From: Stomorhina lunata
Taxonomy: Eukaryota; Arthropoda; Insecta; Diptera; Rhiniidae
Direction of reading: 5' to 3'
Assembly: GCA_933228675.1 (NCBI GenBank)
Contig: OW121743.1
Coordinates: 113,447,781-113,511,780 of the forward strand
Length of the DNA stretch: 64,000 nucleotides
Part shown: positions 38,501-49,440 of the stretch, one piece after another
Layout of the letters: every line of letters begins with the position of its first letter
Numbering within the stretch: the first letter of the stretch is position 1
Position numbers and translations under genes: made by a program
The notes under the pieces: model-generated
Told to the model about the DNA's origin: nothing
Seen by the model: the letters and a program-made list of their open reading frames with translations, nothing else
The model's database searches: none

Positions 38501-38835
38501 TTTTATAGAAAATTTTGTTCTAGACAAATTTTTTTATAGAAAATTTTGTTCTAGACAAATTTTTCTATAGAAAATTTTGTTCTAGACAAATTTTTCTATA
38601 GAAAATTTTGTTCTAGACAAATTTTCCTTTGGAAAATTTTGTTCTAGACAATTTTTTCCATAGGAAATTGTATTCTAGACAAATTTTTCTATAGACAATT
38701 TTGTTCTAGACAAGTGTTTCTATAAACAATTTTGTTCTAGACAAGTGTTTCTATAGAAAATTTTGTTCTGAACAAATTTTTCTATAGAAAATTTTGTTCT
38801 AGACAAATTTTTCTATAGAAAATTTTCCTTTTTTT
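35600..38835. repeat. 31-bp satellite array, about 100 units
   Basis: Exact 31-bp period over ~3.2 kb. One unit is ACAAATTTTTCTATAGAAAA followed by TTTTGTTCTAG. Most units from 36160 to 38620 are identical; the edges are diverged. Variant blocks mark unequal exchange: TCTATTGAAAA units at about 36390 and, three in a row, 37850-37925; CCTATACA units seven in a row at 38147-38345. Near-inverse flanks GATGCACTGG (left, 35556) and CCAGTGCATT (right, 38853) bracket the array. Confidence 0.97.
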
Positions 38836-39676
38836 AAATTCACTTATTTTCTCCCAGTGCATTCAAAATACAGCTAAAGATTTATTTATGGAACTTGTGT
38901 CCTTATAACATGGTTTATTAAGTTAATAACAGGGTTGATTTCGTGTATGTCTGTGTGCCTTCTTATTTCGTCCTTTCACATCCTGATCCGCAAATTCCTG
39001 GTAACAGGGGAAAAAGTTTGTCTTTTATTTAACATTTGTAGAAAACTAAATGAAATTATTGTAATGCCTTTGCAATGAGTTTCCAAAGTACTCTCAAGGG
39101 ATATTTAGCGGGACATGATTTTTTTTCTTCTTCTTTTCATTTTTTAGTTCTAAGCTTTTTACAAATGTTTTAAAATAAAGCTAATATGTAGTTACCCAAT
39201 AAACCAAAAAATGATACTGTATCGATTATGATATAATATTTCAAGAGTTTTTAGACTCATAAATTATAAGACTAAATGATATAATTGTAATATTATATTT
39301 TTTAAAAAATGTAATGAAAACTCGTTAAGAAAATTTTTGACTTAGAAATAAAAATCAAAAATTTTCTGTAAAATTAATTGTGAGAATAAATTACAATCTA
39401 TATACATGTGTGTATAATTATATGAAAATACCGCGGATTAAAATACAGTTGCAGTCATATTTGGTAAGAATATTAACATAATTATATCTTTTTGTCTATT
39501 CTTTAAAATATATAATATAAAACATTAGTTTTTTCAACAGATTTGGAAAGAGTTATCTTAATGCGTTTTACTTAGTCGATATTTATTTCGCATATTTAAT
39601 TCATAAAGCGTGTATGTATTATTGTTATTTTCTTTAATAATTCTGTAAATTAATAATTCAATATGTTCTTTTTTAG

Positions 39677-40085
39677 ATTTCGTGGAGCGATTAGTGTAGA
39701 TTGCTGCTCAAAGTCGCATCTGATGTCGATTTATCAAAGAAGAGGTAAGAATATTCCCCCTTTTCTGTATACATTATTGTAATCCTTTGATTAGTTTAAA
39801 ATCTTAAATACAATTCGGTCAATTGATGACAATAATAGACCCTAAGTAAATGTCTCCTTTATTTTATACAACTGAACCACTACACAACAATTTGTGTAAC
39901 AATTAGTTCACATTTTATCGACTATACATTACGAATTATTTAACAACTCTGTATACATCTTCCTTAATTCTTATTTTTTGCAGATAATCATCACCTTGCA
40001 GAAATCACAAATATAAGTGTAATAGATGTTCAACTTAAATTGAGAAAAAACTCATATTTTATTTTATAATATTAAATTTAATAAA
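39677..40085 (+). other. Exon-like pair inside element X
   Basis: A 68-bp segment (39677-39744) is bounded by TTCTTTTTTAG and GTAAGA. A second segment begins after TTATTTTTTGCAG at 39984. Joining them keeps one frame open for ~50 codons (..FRGAISVDCCSKSHLMSIYQ.., then ..DNHHLAEITNISVIDVQ..) to TAA at 40067-40069, followed by AATAAA at 40080-40085. I recognise no family. This may be the 3' end of a decayed transposon gene; no upstream exon could be placed. Confidence 0.35.
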
Positions 40086-40090
40086 TAATA

Positions 40091-40245
40091 GCTGTGTTCC
40101 AGAACTACCAATACTGTACAATATTGTACAAGTTTTAATCAGAAACTACAGGAAAGTGTTCCTGTACTGAAAAAAATGACTTAATTGTAATTTCTGGTTA
40201 AAAATTGTACAATATTGTACAGTATTGGTAGTTCTGGAACACAGC
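40091..40245. mobile_element. 155-bp palindromic MITE
   Basis: Terminal inverted repeats of over 50 bp: both ends begin GCTGTGTTCCAGAACTACCA, continue ATACTGTACAATATTGTACA, and are identical for the first ~41 bases. TA is duplicated outside (40089-40090, 40246-40247), suggesting a Tc1/mariner-type origin. Nested in element X just after its AATAAA. Confidence 0.88.
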
Positions 40246-40791
40246 TAATATAAATATAACACTTAAGAGCTTAAAATGCAGCATTTTCATTTTTATTGAT
40301 ATCATTTATGAATTATTATTAGTTATAATTAATGATATCATTACAATATCATTATTTTTTGAAATCTCGGCATATATCGCGAAACTATCGTTCTGCCTCT
40401 TATAATCGATATCGTTAATGATATTATTTTTTTCAATAAATATAATATCATTATCGAGTGTACCTTTTGTTAGGAGACAGCTATTACTTTCGAGTCTAAA
40501 ATGATATCATTCTCGGAATTGCTTGCCGAGTAAATGATATCGTTATGATATCATTACGATATCGTTTGGTTTGTTGGGTAAGACCTAAAAAGAAAGAGAG
40601 CCAGCTTGAAAAACTAAAACGCCATTACTTTAACTAAAGAGAGTGGTTGTTTTTTTGTTTTTGTGTTAAATTACATTCATATCAAAAGGCACCAACAACA
40701 GATGAGTGTTAAGAGAAATTATTGAATTAATCCTCTAAGGACACAAGGAGTAAAATAAAAATTGTATTTTGTAGTTGAAGGGCAGATATAA

Positions 40792-41428
40792 CCCAGTAAA
40801 AAATATATGGATTAATCCATAATCGAGCAACAAAGGAGTAATAACTTGTTCATCCATTTGGAGTAATAAGCGAGCTATCGAAACTTTTTATTTTGTTTTG
40901 CTGTTTATGCCTCGCTTAATACTCCAAATGGATCAACAAGGGATGCATCAGTTAGTTTTTTTTTTCTTTGACATAACAAAAAATATTTTGTTCAAATTAA
41001 ATTGGTATGGATCAAAAAATACAATGTTTTTTACTTTTTTTATTTCGGTAATTGGTGAATTTTTAATTGCATGTTTTAAATAATATATTATGCGTTGTCT
41101 TTTCTTTAATTTTCTTGCAGAAGCACTTAAAGACACGTTTCCAATATAAATAAAAATTAATATTTTCTGATTTTTGTAAAAACCAAATTTTTATTTTATA
41201 TGAATGTTTACTCCCTTTATGCTCCTTTAGGAGACAAAAACGACTACTCCCTCTGTCGTCATTTTCAAGACTAAAGGGAGTACTCCATAAGGAGCTTAAA
41301 AGGAGTACTCGTGTCTGCGGACATGCTGTGTTAAAAATCCTATGAGTTTCGGAGTTTTATGGAGTAATCCATTACTCGCAAAGGAGCGCTCCAAGAGTAC
41401 TCTTTGGATGATCCTATTTTTTACTGGG
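40792..41428. mobile_element. CCCAGTAAAAAAT element (element Y)
   Basis: 637 bp; both ends begin CCCAGTAAAAAATA (14 bp exact, inverted). AA lies outside each end. GGAGTA/TACTCC words recur more than ten times in the subterminal parts. Near the right centre TTTTCTTGCAG is followed by a frame ending TAA and AATAAA (41121-41154), an exon-like 3' end as in element X. Confidence 0.7.
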
Positions 41429-41879
41429 AATAAACCGTTATGTGCGGTATTGGTTTATAATGTTTAACCATATTCATATATATGTAGTTGAGTTGTATGT
41501 ATGTAAAGTGTGTATATGAAAAGAAGTGGAAGTAGTTAGAGGAAGTAGTTTCTGAAGTGGATTTTGTGGAGGGGGTTGCAAATTGGTTTGCGTGTATGTG
41601 ATTATATGTATTCTATATAGAATTTAAATCTTGAGGGGTTGTGTTGATGAGCTTGGTTTCACTTACGGTTTGTTTTTTGGGTTATTTTATGTGTATGAGT
41701 TGTTGCTATTGTTTTTGATTTGGTTAGCCGTTATTATTTAAAGAATAATATAACTTTTTACTCCTCCTACTCCTGATGCTACAAAATTTTATTTAAAAAT
41801 TTTTGCTACCCTTATTTGAAATTTTGAAAAAATTTGTAATAGTTATTTTGAATAATCAAAGTTCATTTTTCATTACGGA

Positions 41880-42440
41880 TCAAGTGTCCGGGTGGCTCTA
41901 GGTTATAATAAAGACAAAGTGACATACTGAATAATCAGATATTCTTAGGTCTACTCTACAGCTTAATGTCAGATGAAGCCAACATATACCCTAGATTGCT
42001 TCTTTTTAATTCAAAGGATAAAATTACGTCGGTACCGAGGTATATCGAATCGTTAACTTGTTCATGTAGAGTTTCTAACTGCCAATGTTTGTCCGAGTCT
42101 TTCGAGCATCCTGTGCGTTGATACCATCAACTTAGTTTTATCTCCATTTACAGACAGACCTACCTTGTCAGATTCTTTTTCGGTTTTATCAAAAGTGGCA
42201 GTTACTGCTCGCAATTATCGACCCATGATTTCAGTATCATCAGCAACATGTGTTGTTTCGTGTATAGTGTGCAAGTCCTATTCACATCTGCATCTCGAAT
42301 TATCTTTACAGGCATACCAAATTTTGACATGACTTCAAAGCCCTTGTAATCAACGAATCTTGCTTTGTTTTTCGTAGGGTTTCCGAATTTGGCGTAATTT
42401 GAATATCTGGTCGGTGGTGCATTAACCAAGTCTTATACTT
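41880..42440 (-). pseudogene. Non-LTR retrotransposon reverse transcriptase fragment
   Basis: Minus-strand pieces in order: FVDYK, then EVMSKFGMPVKIIR, then DADVNRTCTLYTKQHM; after a one-base frame change, VADDTEIMGR at about 42219-42248, matching the reverse transcriptase catalytic box ((Y/V)ADD), and ESDKVGLSVNGDKTKLMVST, the downstream thumb-side motif. After that come stops and traces such as LGQTLAV. Internal deletion, frameshift and stops make it dead. The clade is not settled by what remains. Confidence 0.8.
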
Positions 42441-43056
42441 ATTCCTATGTAGTTGGCTCATAATGTATTGTCTACTTTCTTGTGTACGGGACAAATACAA
42501 TTTTATAGAATAATTTTCTATATAAAATTTTTATGGAAAAAATTTCTATATAAAATTTTTATAGAAAAAAATTCTATATAAAGTTTTTATAGAAAAATTT
42601 TCTATATAAAATTTTTATAGAAAAATTTTCTATATAAAATTTTTATAGAAAAAATTTCTATATAAAATTTTTATAGAAAAAAATTCTATATAAAGTTTTT
42701 ATAGAAAAATTTTCTATATAAAATTTTTATAGAAAAATTTTATATATACTTATTCCTATGTAGTTGGCTCATAATGTATTGTCTACTTTCTTGTGTACGG
42801 GACAAATACAATTTTATAGAATAATTTTCTATATAAAATTTTTATGGAAAAAATTTCTATATAAAATTTTTATAGAAAAAAATTCTATATAAAGTTTTTA
42901 TAGAAAAATTTTCTATATAAAATTTTTATAGAAAAATTTTCTATATAAAATTTTTATAGAAAAAATTTCTATATAAAATTTTTATAGAAAAAATTCTATA
43001 TAAAGTTTTTATAGAAAAATTTTCTATATAAAATTTTTATAGAAAAATTTTCTATA
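42435..43056. repeat. Recent 311-bp tandem duplication at array edge
   Basis: The segment from ACTTATTCCTATGTAGTTGG at 42437 through the first part of the AT array repeats at 42748, 311 bp later, with about one base difference over the whole length. It includes 60 bp of reverse-transcriptase-adjacent sequence, so it postdates the joining of array and retroelement remnant. An assembly duplication is possible. Confidence 0.88.
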
Positions 43057-45068
43057 TAAAATTTTTATAGAAAAATTTTCTATATAAAATTTTTATAGAA
43101 AAATTTTTTATATAAAATTTATGTACACAAATTTTCTATATAAAATTTGTATCGAAAAATTTTCTTTAAAAATTTTCCTATAAAAATTTTACATAGAAAA
43201 TTTTTCTATAAAAATTTTACATAGAAAATTTTTCTATAAAAATTTTACATAGAAAATCAAAATTTAATACAGAAATTTTTTTTATAAAATTTTATATAGA
43301 AAATTTTTCTATAGAAAATTCTTCTATAAAAATTTTATGTAGAAAATATGTATAGAAAATTTTTCTATAAAAAATTTAAATAGAAAATTTTTTTATAAAC
43401 ATTTTATATAGAAAATTTTTCTATGAAAATTTTAGATAGCAAATTGTTCTATAAAAATTTTGTATAGAAATTTTTTTTATAAAAATTTTATATAGAAAAT
43501 TTTTCGATAAAAACTGTATATAGAAAATTTTTCTACAAAAATTTTAGATAGAAAATTTTCATATAAAAGTTTTAGATAAAATATCTTTCTATAAAAATAA
43601 TATATAGAAAATGTTCTTATTAAAATTTTATATAGAACATTTTTCTATAAAAATTTAAGATAGAAAATTTTTCTATAAAAATTTAAAATAAAAAAATTTT
43701 CTATAAAAATTTAAGATAGAAAATTTTTCTATAAAAATTTTATATGGAAAATTTTTGTGTAAAAATTTTAAATAGAACATTTTTCTAAAAAAAAATTTGT
43801 AAAAATTTTAGATAAGGAAAAGTTTTTTTATAAAAATGTTGAATAGAAATTTTTTCTATAAAAATTTTATATAGAAAATTTTCTATAAAAATTTTACATA
43901 GAAAATTTTTCTATAAAAATTTTACATAGAAAATTTTTCTATGAAAATTTAATACAGAAAATTTTTTTGTAAAATTTTTCTTTAGAAAATTTTTTTATAA
44001 AAATTTTATGTAGAAAATATCTATAGAAAATTTTTCTATAAAAATTTAATATAGAAAATGTTTTTATAAAAATTTTATATAGAATATTTTTCTATAAAAA
44101 TTGTATATAGAAAATTTTTCTACAAAAATTTTAGATAGAAAATTTTTATAAAAAAATTTTAGATAAAATACATTTTATATGTAAAATTTTTTTAGAAAAA
44201 TTTTTTATGTAAAATTTTTATAAAAAAATTTTCTATGTAAAATTTTTATAGAAAAATTTTCTATGTAAAATTTTATAGAAAAATTTTCTATGTAAAATTT
44301 GTATAGGAAAATTTTCTGGTAAAATTTTTATAGAAAATTTTTCTATAAAAATTGTATATAGAAAATTTGTCTACATAAGTTTTATATAGAAAATTTTTCT
44401 ACAAAAATTTTACATAGAAAATTTTTCTATCAAAATTTAATACAGCAAATTTTTTTATAAAGTTGTATATAGAAAATTTTTGTACAAAAATTTTAGATAG
44501 AAAATTTTTCTATATAAAATTTTAGATAAAATATCTTTCTATAAAAATTATATATAGAAAATGTTCCTATTAAAATTTTATATAGTTTTTCTATACAAAT
44601 TTAATATAGAAAATTTTTCTATAAAAATTTGATATAGAAAATTTTTCTATAATAATTTGATATAGAAATATTTTCTATACAAATTTTATATAGAAAATTT
44701 TTCTATAAAAATTTTACATAGAAAATTTTTCTATAAAAATTTTAGATAAGGAAATTTTTCTATAAAGATTTTGTATAGAAAATTTTTCTATTAAAATTTT
44801 ATATAGAAAATTTTTCTGTAAAAATATTATACAGAAAATTTTACTATAAAATTTATATATAGAAATTTTTTCTATAAAAATTTTATATAGAAAATTTTTC
44901 TATAAACATTTTATATAGAAAATTTTTCTATAAAAATTTTATATAGAAAATTTTTCTATAAAAATTTTATATAGAAAATTTTTCTATAAAAATTGTGTAT
45001 AGAAAATATTTCTATAAAAGTTGTGTATAGAAAATGTTCCTATATAGGAAATTTTTCTATAAAAATCG
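42500..45068. repeat. 28-bp AT-rich tandem array
   Basis: Units of about 28 bp: CTATATAAAATTTTTATAGA plus AAAATTTT on the left third; further right the same unit reads from the other strand (TCTATAAAAATTTTATATAG). The orientation flip is at about 43130-43200. Homogeneous at both edges, diverged in the middle. No coding capacity. Confidence 0.93.
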
Positions 45069-45074
45069 GTCATA

Positions 45075-45560
45075 TGCTCTGTCTAGGCTCTCGTAAAAAG
45101 CATTTGTTGTTAAAAGGCGGTAATATAGGATTTGTATTGTCAAGTACGTCTGCCAATGCGCACCTACACTGTAAAAAGTGCGGACATTTCAGGTGTAGAT
45201 TCGCAAATCTTGGTTCTTTAAACGTGTGCGGACTTCAACAACATTAGGGGAGTCAATATTATTATTCTTTTGTTTTTTACAGTAATAGTGGTTTTAAAAG
45301 GTGGGTTACCAGCCCGACGCCTAGTCTATATTTTGATGGTTCTTATAGGTGAACTCGCAGCCTAATACGTGAGCTCACTACCTTATACGGTTGTTTAAGA
45401 TAGTTACCCTGGGATAAACTAGGAGGTATGTATCTGCAATTGGGAGGATGAAGGACCAAGATTGGTCTATGTTTTATCATAATAAAAACTATCAGAACCG
45501 TTGCTTGGTATGCAAGATCCCCTTCATTCAAGAAGCACAGTGTAAATTTACACTTTGTAT
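45075..45560. repeat. Retroelement-like fragment, shared in part with 51880-52090
   Basis: 45090-45250 has a short plus-strand frame with CKKCGHFRCRF and NLGSLNVCGLQ; the last words recall the start of a LINE endonuclease, but weakly. 45300-45545 (GGTTACCAGCCCGACGCCTA.., ..GGAGGTATGTATCTGCA..TTGGTATGCAAGATCCCCTT) aligns loosely over ~230 bp with 51880-52090. Class uncertain. Confidence 0.5.
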
Positions 45561-46590
45561 AATTCTTTAAATTTTATAATTCTAGGTTCTTACCATTTTT
45601 TTTTTATTTATTACTCAAGTATTAAGCTCTTCATATTCTCAACATATTCATATTCTCAACAGAAAAAGCTTTTAAATTTGTTATTTTATTTTTTCCTTCA
45701 AGTTCCTTTTATACACCCCCGGATTTTTTAACTCTTCTATTTGATAACTACAATTCATTCATGAATTTTTGTTATTGTAGCTTCCTATTTTTTAATTTTT
45801 TTCAACTTTAATTCTAGTAGAGCTAAAGTTTCGCGAAGGAAGGGGTCGAATGTCCAGTTAACCAATTGTTTGTTTTTGTACTACAACATTTTATTTTTAT
45901 ACAATTTTTTTTTGTATCAATATTCGCTTGTGATTTTTAGTTTGGGATTTTCCGTGGCATTTTTGTGGCCTTTTCTCTGGTTAACCAGTTGTTGGTCACG
46001 AAACATATACAATTACGCATACACTTACAAATCACACATACATACATACACACTCAGAAACTTTTATACATACAAACCTATTGAAATTGACATTAATATT
46101 GAATTGTACAATTCATATTCCTACAATTGAGTGAAAATTCAAATTGAAATGCAAAAAAAAAAAAAGAAAACAAAACGTGAATTAAAATAAAGTTTGTCAA
46201 CATTAAACCGCTATAAAAATATTGACTTGACCAGAAATGCTTGATTAACTGTTGGGTTATTTTTAAAACGCAAAAACGACAAATGTCATTTTTAACACTT
46301 ATTTTTAATGAATAAAAATGTATCTACATACAAACTCAATAATAATTACTCGTATTATGGAGTTAATTTGTGATTTCTATTAATTAAAATTTGAAACTGT
46401 TTGTAATGCATTTGTCATAATAGGATTAAATATGATTAATTAGGGATTGGCATTTCGTTGTTACTTTAATGAAAAGGCATAAGTGTGAGAATATATCAAT
46501 GTGTATTACATTGAAGATTTTCTTCAACAAATTTAAATAAAATCATAATTTTTATTTAAGCAGAAAAAAATCAAGGTTTAAAGTCCAAAC
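45560..46590. other. Non-coding stretch, nothing recognised
   Basis: AT-rich, single-copy-looking sequence with an ACATACATAC microsatellite near 46035. The 86-codon frame at 45870-46130 is Tyr/Phe/Leu-rich and has no motif. Confidence 0.4.
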
Positions 46591-46599
46591 AAATTTTTG

Positions 46600-48360
46600 A
46601 AATCCGTCGACTTCTTGGACCCACATTTTTTCAACCATTTTTTATTTCCAATGTGCAATTCTAAACAGAATTTGGTGAAGTTCAAAATGTTCTATATAAA
46701 ATTTTTATAAAAAAAATTTCTTTATAAAATTTTTACAGAAAAATTTTCTATAGAAAATTTTTACAGAAAAATTTTCTATAGAAAATTTTTATAGAAAAAT
46801 TTTCTATAGAAGATTTTTATAGAAAAATTTTCTATAGAAGATTTTTATAGAAAAATTTTCTATAGAATTTTTTTATAGAAAAATTTTCTATAGAAAATTT
46901 TTATAGAAAAATTTTCTATGGAAAAAATTTTGTAGTAAAATTTTCTATGGAGAAAATTTTGTAGTAAAATCTTCTATGGAAAAAATTTTGTAGAAAAATT
47001 TTCTATCTAAAATTTTTATAGAAAAATTTTTTATAGAAAATTTTTATAGAAAAATTTTCTATGTAAAAAATTTTGTAGTAAAATTTTCTATGGAAAATAT
47101 TTTGTAGAAAAATTTTCTATCTAAAATTTTTATAGAAAAATTTTTTATAGAAAATTTTTATAGAAAAATATTTTATAGAAAATTTTTATAGAAAAATTTT
47201 TTATAGAAAATTTTTATAGAAAAATTTTTTATAGAAAATTTTTATAGAAAAATTTTTTATAGAAATTTTTTATAGAAAAATTTTCTATCTTAAACTTTTA
47301 TAGAAAATTTTTATAGAAAAATTTTTATAAAAATTTTATATAGATAATTTTTCTATAAAAATTAAAGATACAAAATTTTTATATATAAAATATAAAATTT
47401 TTCTATAAAAGTTTTATATAGAAATTTTTTCCATATAAAATAAAGATAAAATTTTTTTTGTAAAAATTTTATATAGAAAAGTTTTTTATAAACATTTTAT
47501 ATAGAAAATTTTCCATCAAAAATTTTATATAGAAAAATTTTCGCAATTCTAAACAAAATTTGGTGAAATTCAATACAAGCCTGTGAAATAATTCAGAAAA
47601 AGAGTCCATTAATTTTGATTGAATTAGTGGACTCCTTGGGGTATCTGCCTTGGCCACCCGTTTTATTCTTTTCAATGTACAAGTCGCAGTTCTCAACAGA
47701 ATTTATGAAATTTAACACTCGTCTTTTAATAAATACAAGAAAGAGCTTAATTAAATTAAGTTGAAATAGGACCACCCCTTGTGGTACCTGTCTTGGACCC
47801 CCACTTTTACCTATTTTTCTTTTTGATGTACAATCCGCAATTCTTAACTCAATTTGATGAAATTCGGCACCCGCCTATAAGTTGATCTAGAAAAAATGTT
47901 TATATAAGTTGCCTGCCTTGGACCCACATTTTTCACCAAGTTTTTTTTCCAATGTAAAAGCCGCAATTCTCATCAGAATTTGAAAAAATTCAGCACACGT
48001 CTATTACTCGATCCAAGAAAGACTAATACTATTTTTTTTTAATGTTGAGATCCCTTGACTCTTTGAGGTACCTCCCTTGGACCCCCATTTTTCACTTATT
48101 ATCATACTCAATGTATCAGCTTTAATTCTGAACATAATTTAACACAAATTGGCACACGTCTATTAGTTTATCCAACAAAGAGCTCAATAAATTTTGGTTG
48201 AAATCCGACCACTCCTTGGGTACCTGCTTAGGACTCCCATTTGTCACTTATTTTTCTCCTCAATATAAGCCGCAATTCTCAACATAATTTAATGAAATTC
48301 GATTGACCCAAAAAAACAGCTCTACTGATTTTGGTTGAGACTCGTCGACTTCTACGAGAC
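46600..48360. repeat. ~150-bp tandem repeats, interrupted by an AT array
   Basis: GCAATTCT(A/C)A-centred units recur at 47543, 47686, 47837, 47963, 48119 and 48272 (spacing 126-156), each with a CTTGGACCC..ATTTTTCAC segment and a GAAATTC(A/G)..AC segment. A first partial unit at 46600-46690 is separated from the rest by the AT array at 46690-47545. Inverse copies lie at about 53600-53815, the outer part of the large inverted repeat. Confidence 0.82.
46690..47545. repeat. 28-bp AT-rich tandem array
   Basis: TTTTTATAGAAAAATTTTCT / ATAGAAAA units, about 30 copies, with a higher-order block containing GGAAAAAATTTTGTAGTAAA-type units at 46920-47110. It sits inside the ~150-bp repeat array, apparently grown from or inserted into one unit (both flanks carry AATTCTAAACA.AATTTGGTGAA). 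Confidence 0.92.
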
Positions 48361-49440
48361 TTACACTTAAATTCAATTTGATTAAAAAGTTACGCCTAAA
48401 CGACTGCAACACTTTTTGCTTAAATTATGTTTAACAATTTACGGGACTTTTTTTCAGAAAATTTTTAACTTTGCTCTACGATCGGTAAATTTTGCTGAAT
48501 TTTTTTCTCTTAGTCCAAGGAAGAGACTTTCACCTTCCATATGGTTATAGAGGGAGCACCGAGCAAAACCGAGCCAACTTAGTTTTTGTCCAAAGAAAAA
48601 CGAAAACACTGAATTTTGTAGAGTTTTTTTTTTTTATATCTCCTAAACTATATACGAGATTAAGTTATTTTCTTCTGCAGACTAAAACCAAGGTCATATA
48701 TCTTAAAATAATCGAAATATAGATTAAATCTGAGAAACTATATTCGATGCATGAGCTACTGAGTTTGATGAAACATTTTATCACTTTTAGTTTCAGAACA
48801 TTAAACTTATTTCAATCCTTTTTTATAACACATAATATAACTTATTCTTAAAAACAATTATTATTCCTTAATATCTAGATTCTTCTCTATAGAACTGCAT
48901 CATTAAATTTTTCAAAAGCCGTGGTCAAAAAATGTTTTTTTTTTTTGCTGCAAAAATACCATAGGCTTCTGCTGTTTGTAATCTGCAAATAAAAATGTTC
49001 ATCAAAGTGAAAAATATTTCGATTAGACCCTAGTTTAAGTACATGAGAGCAGCATGCGATTCTTAGAGCAGCATTTACCCAACGTCGGTATAAGTACATG
49101 TGTTGCTTTACAATAGTTGGTTAAAAAAACTTCTGTGAAGACAATTTTTTTAAAGTAACCACTATCCATTACTACTTAAGATGATTCCTTACAAAAAAGT
49201 TCATAACAAAAAACTAACAATCCTGATCACAAGACAAAAAATTCAGCCAAATCATAAAACACTGATCTAGTTTTTTGACCAATTTTTAGTGCAGTTTTTT
49301 GTTTGACGACCTTGCATTTATTTTTTTTCATCGCCAAACAAAAGCAAAATTCCACGGAAATTCTAAATTATGCCATCACAAATCATCAAGGATATTATAA
49401 TTAAAGAGAAATTATAACATTTTGTTAAAAGCCTTAACAA
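47545..49440 (+). repeat. Large inverted repeat, left arm
   Basis: Pairs in inverse orientation with about 50270-53800. Landmarks: 48370-48700 against 52550-52860 (TTACGCCTAAACGACTGCAA, ..AGTCCAAGGAAGAGACTTTC, ..TTCTGCAGACTAAAACCAAG); 48880-48920 against 51000-51040 (TTCTCTATAGAACTGCATCA); 49265-49330 against 50370-50425 (CTAGTTTTTTGACCAATTTT). Identity is high near those landmarks and falls toward the centre near 49.85 kb. No intact gene; the frames at 48492-48722 and 52577-52798 translate mirrored arms. Confidence 0.82.

Larger units (their letters stand above)
39195..40578. mobile_element. CCCAAYAAACC element (element X)
   Basis: 1.38 kb. The left end reads CCCAATAAACCAAAAAATGA and the inverted right end CCCAACAAACCAAACGATAT; TA lies outside both ends. 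The subterminal right part is full of ATGATATCATT-like palindromes (40300-40565), with weaker copies on the left. A 155-bp MITE is nested at 40091. It contains an exon-like stretch (39677-39744 and 39984-40069). Ends resemble those at 40792 and 51081. Confidence 0.7.

Noticed and set aside
35600..38835. Regular 31-bp repeats that superficially resemble a CRISPR array
   Set aside because: There are no unique spacers; units abut each other and nearly all are identical. The host is a fly (runt with intron), so this is a satellite.
35600..38835. Link between the 31-bp period here and the 31-bp/155-bp repeats I recall in Drosophila FB element arms
   Set aside because: The period matches, but the array is in a single orientation and I see no sequence or end similarity, so the match is probably coincidence.
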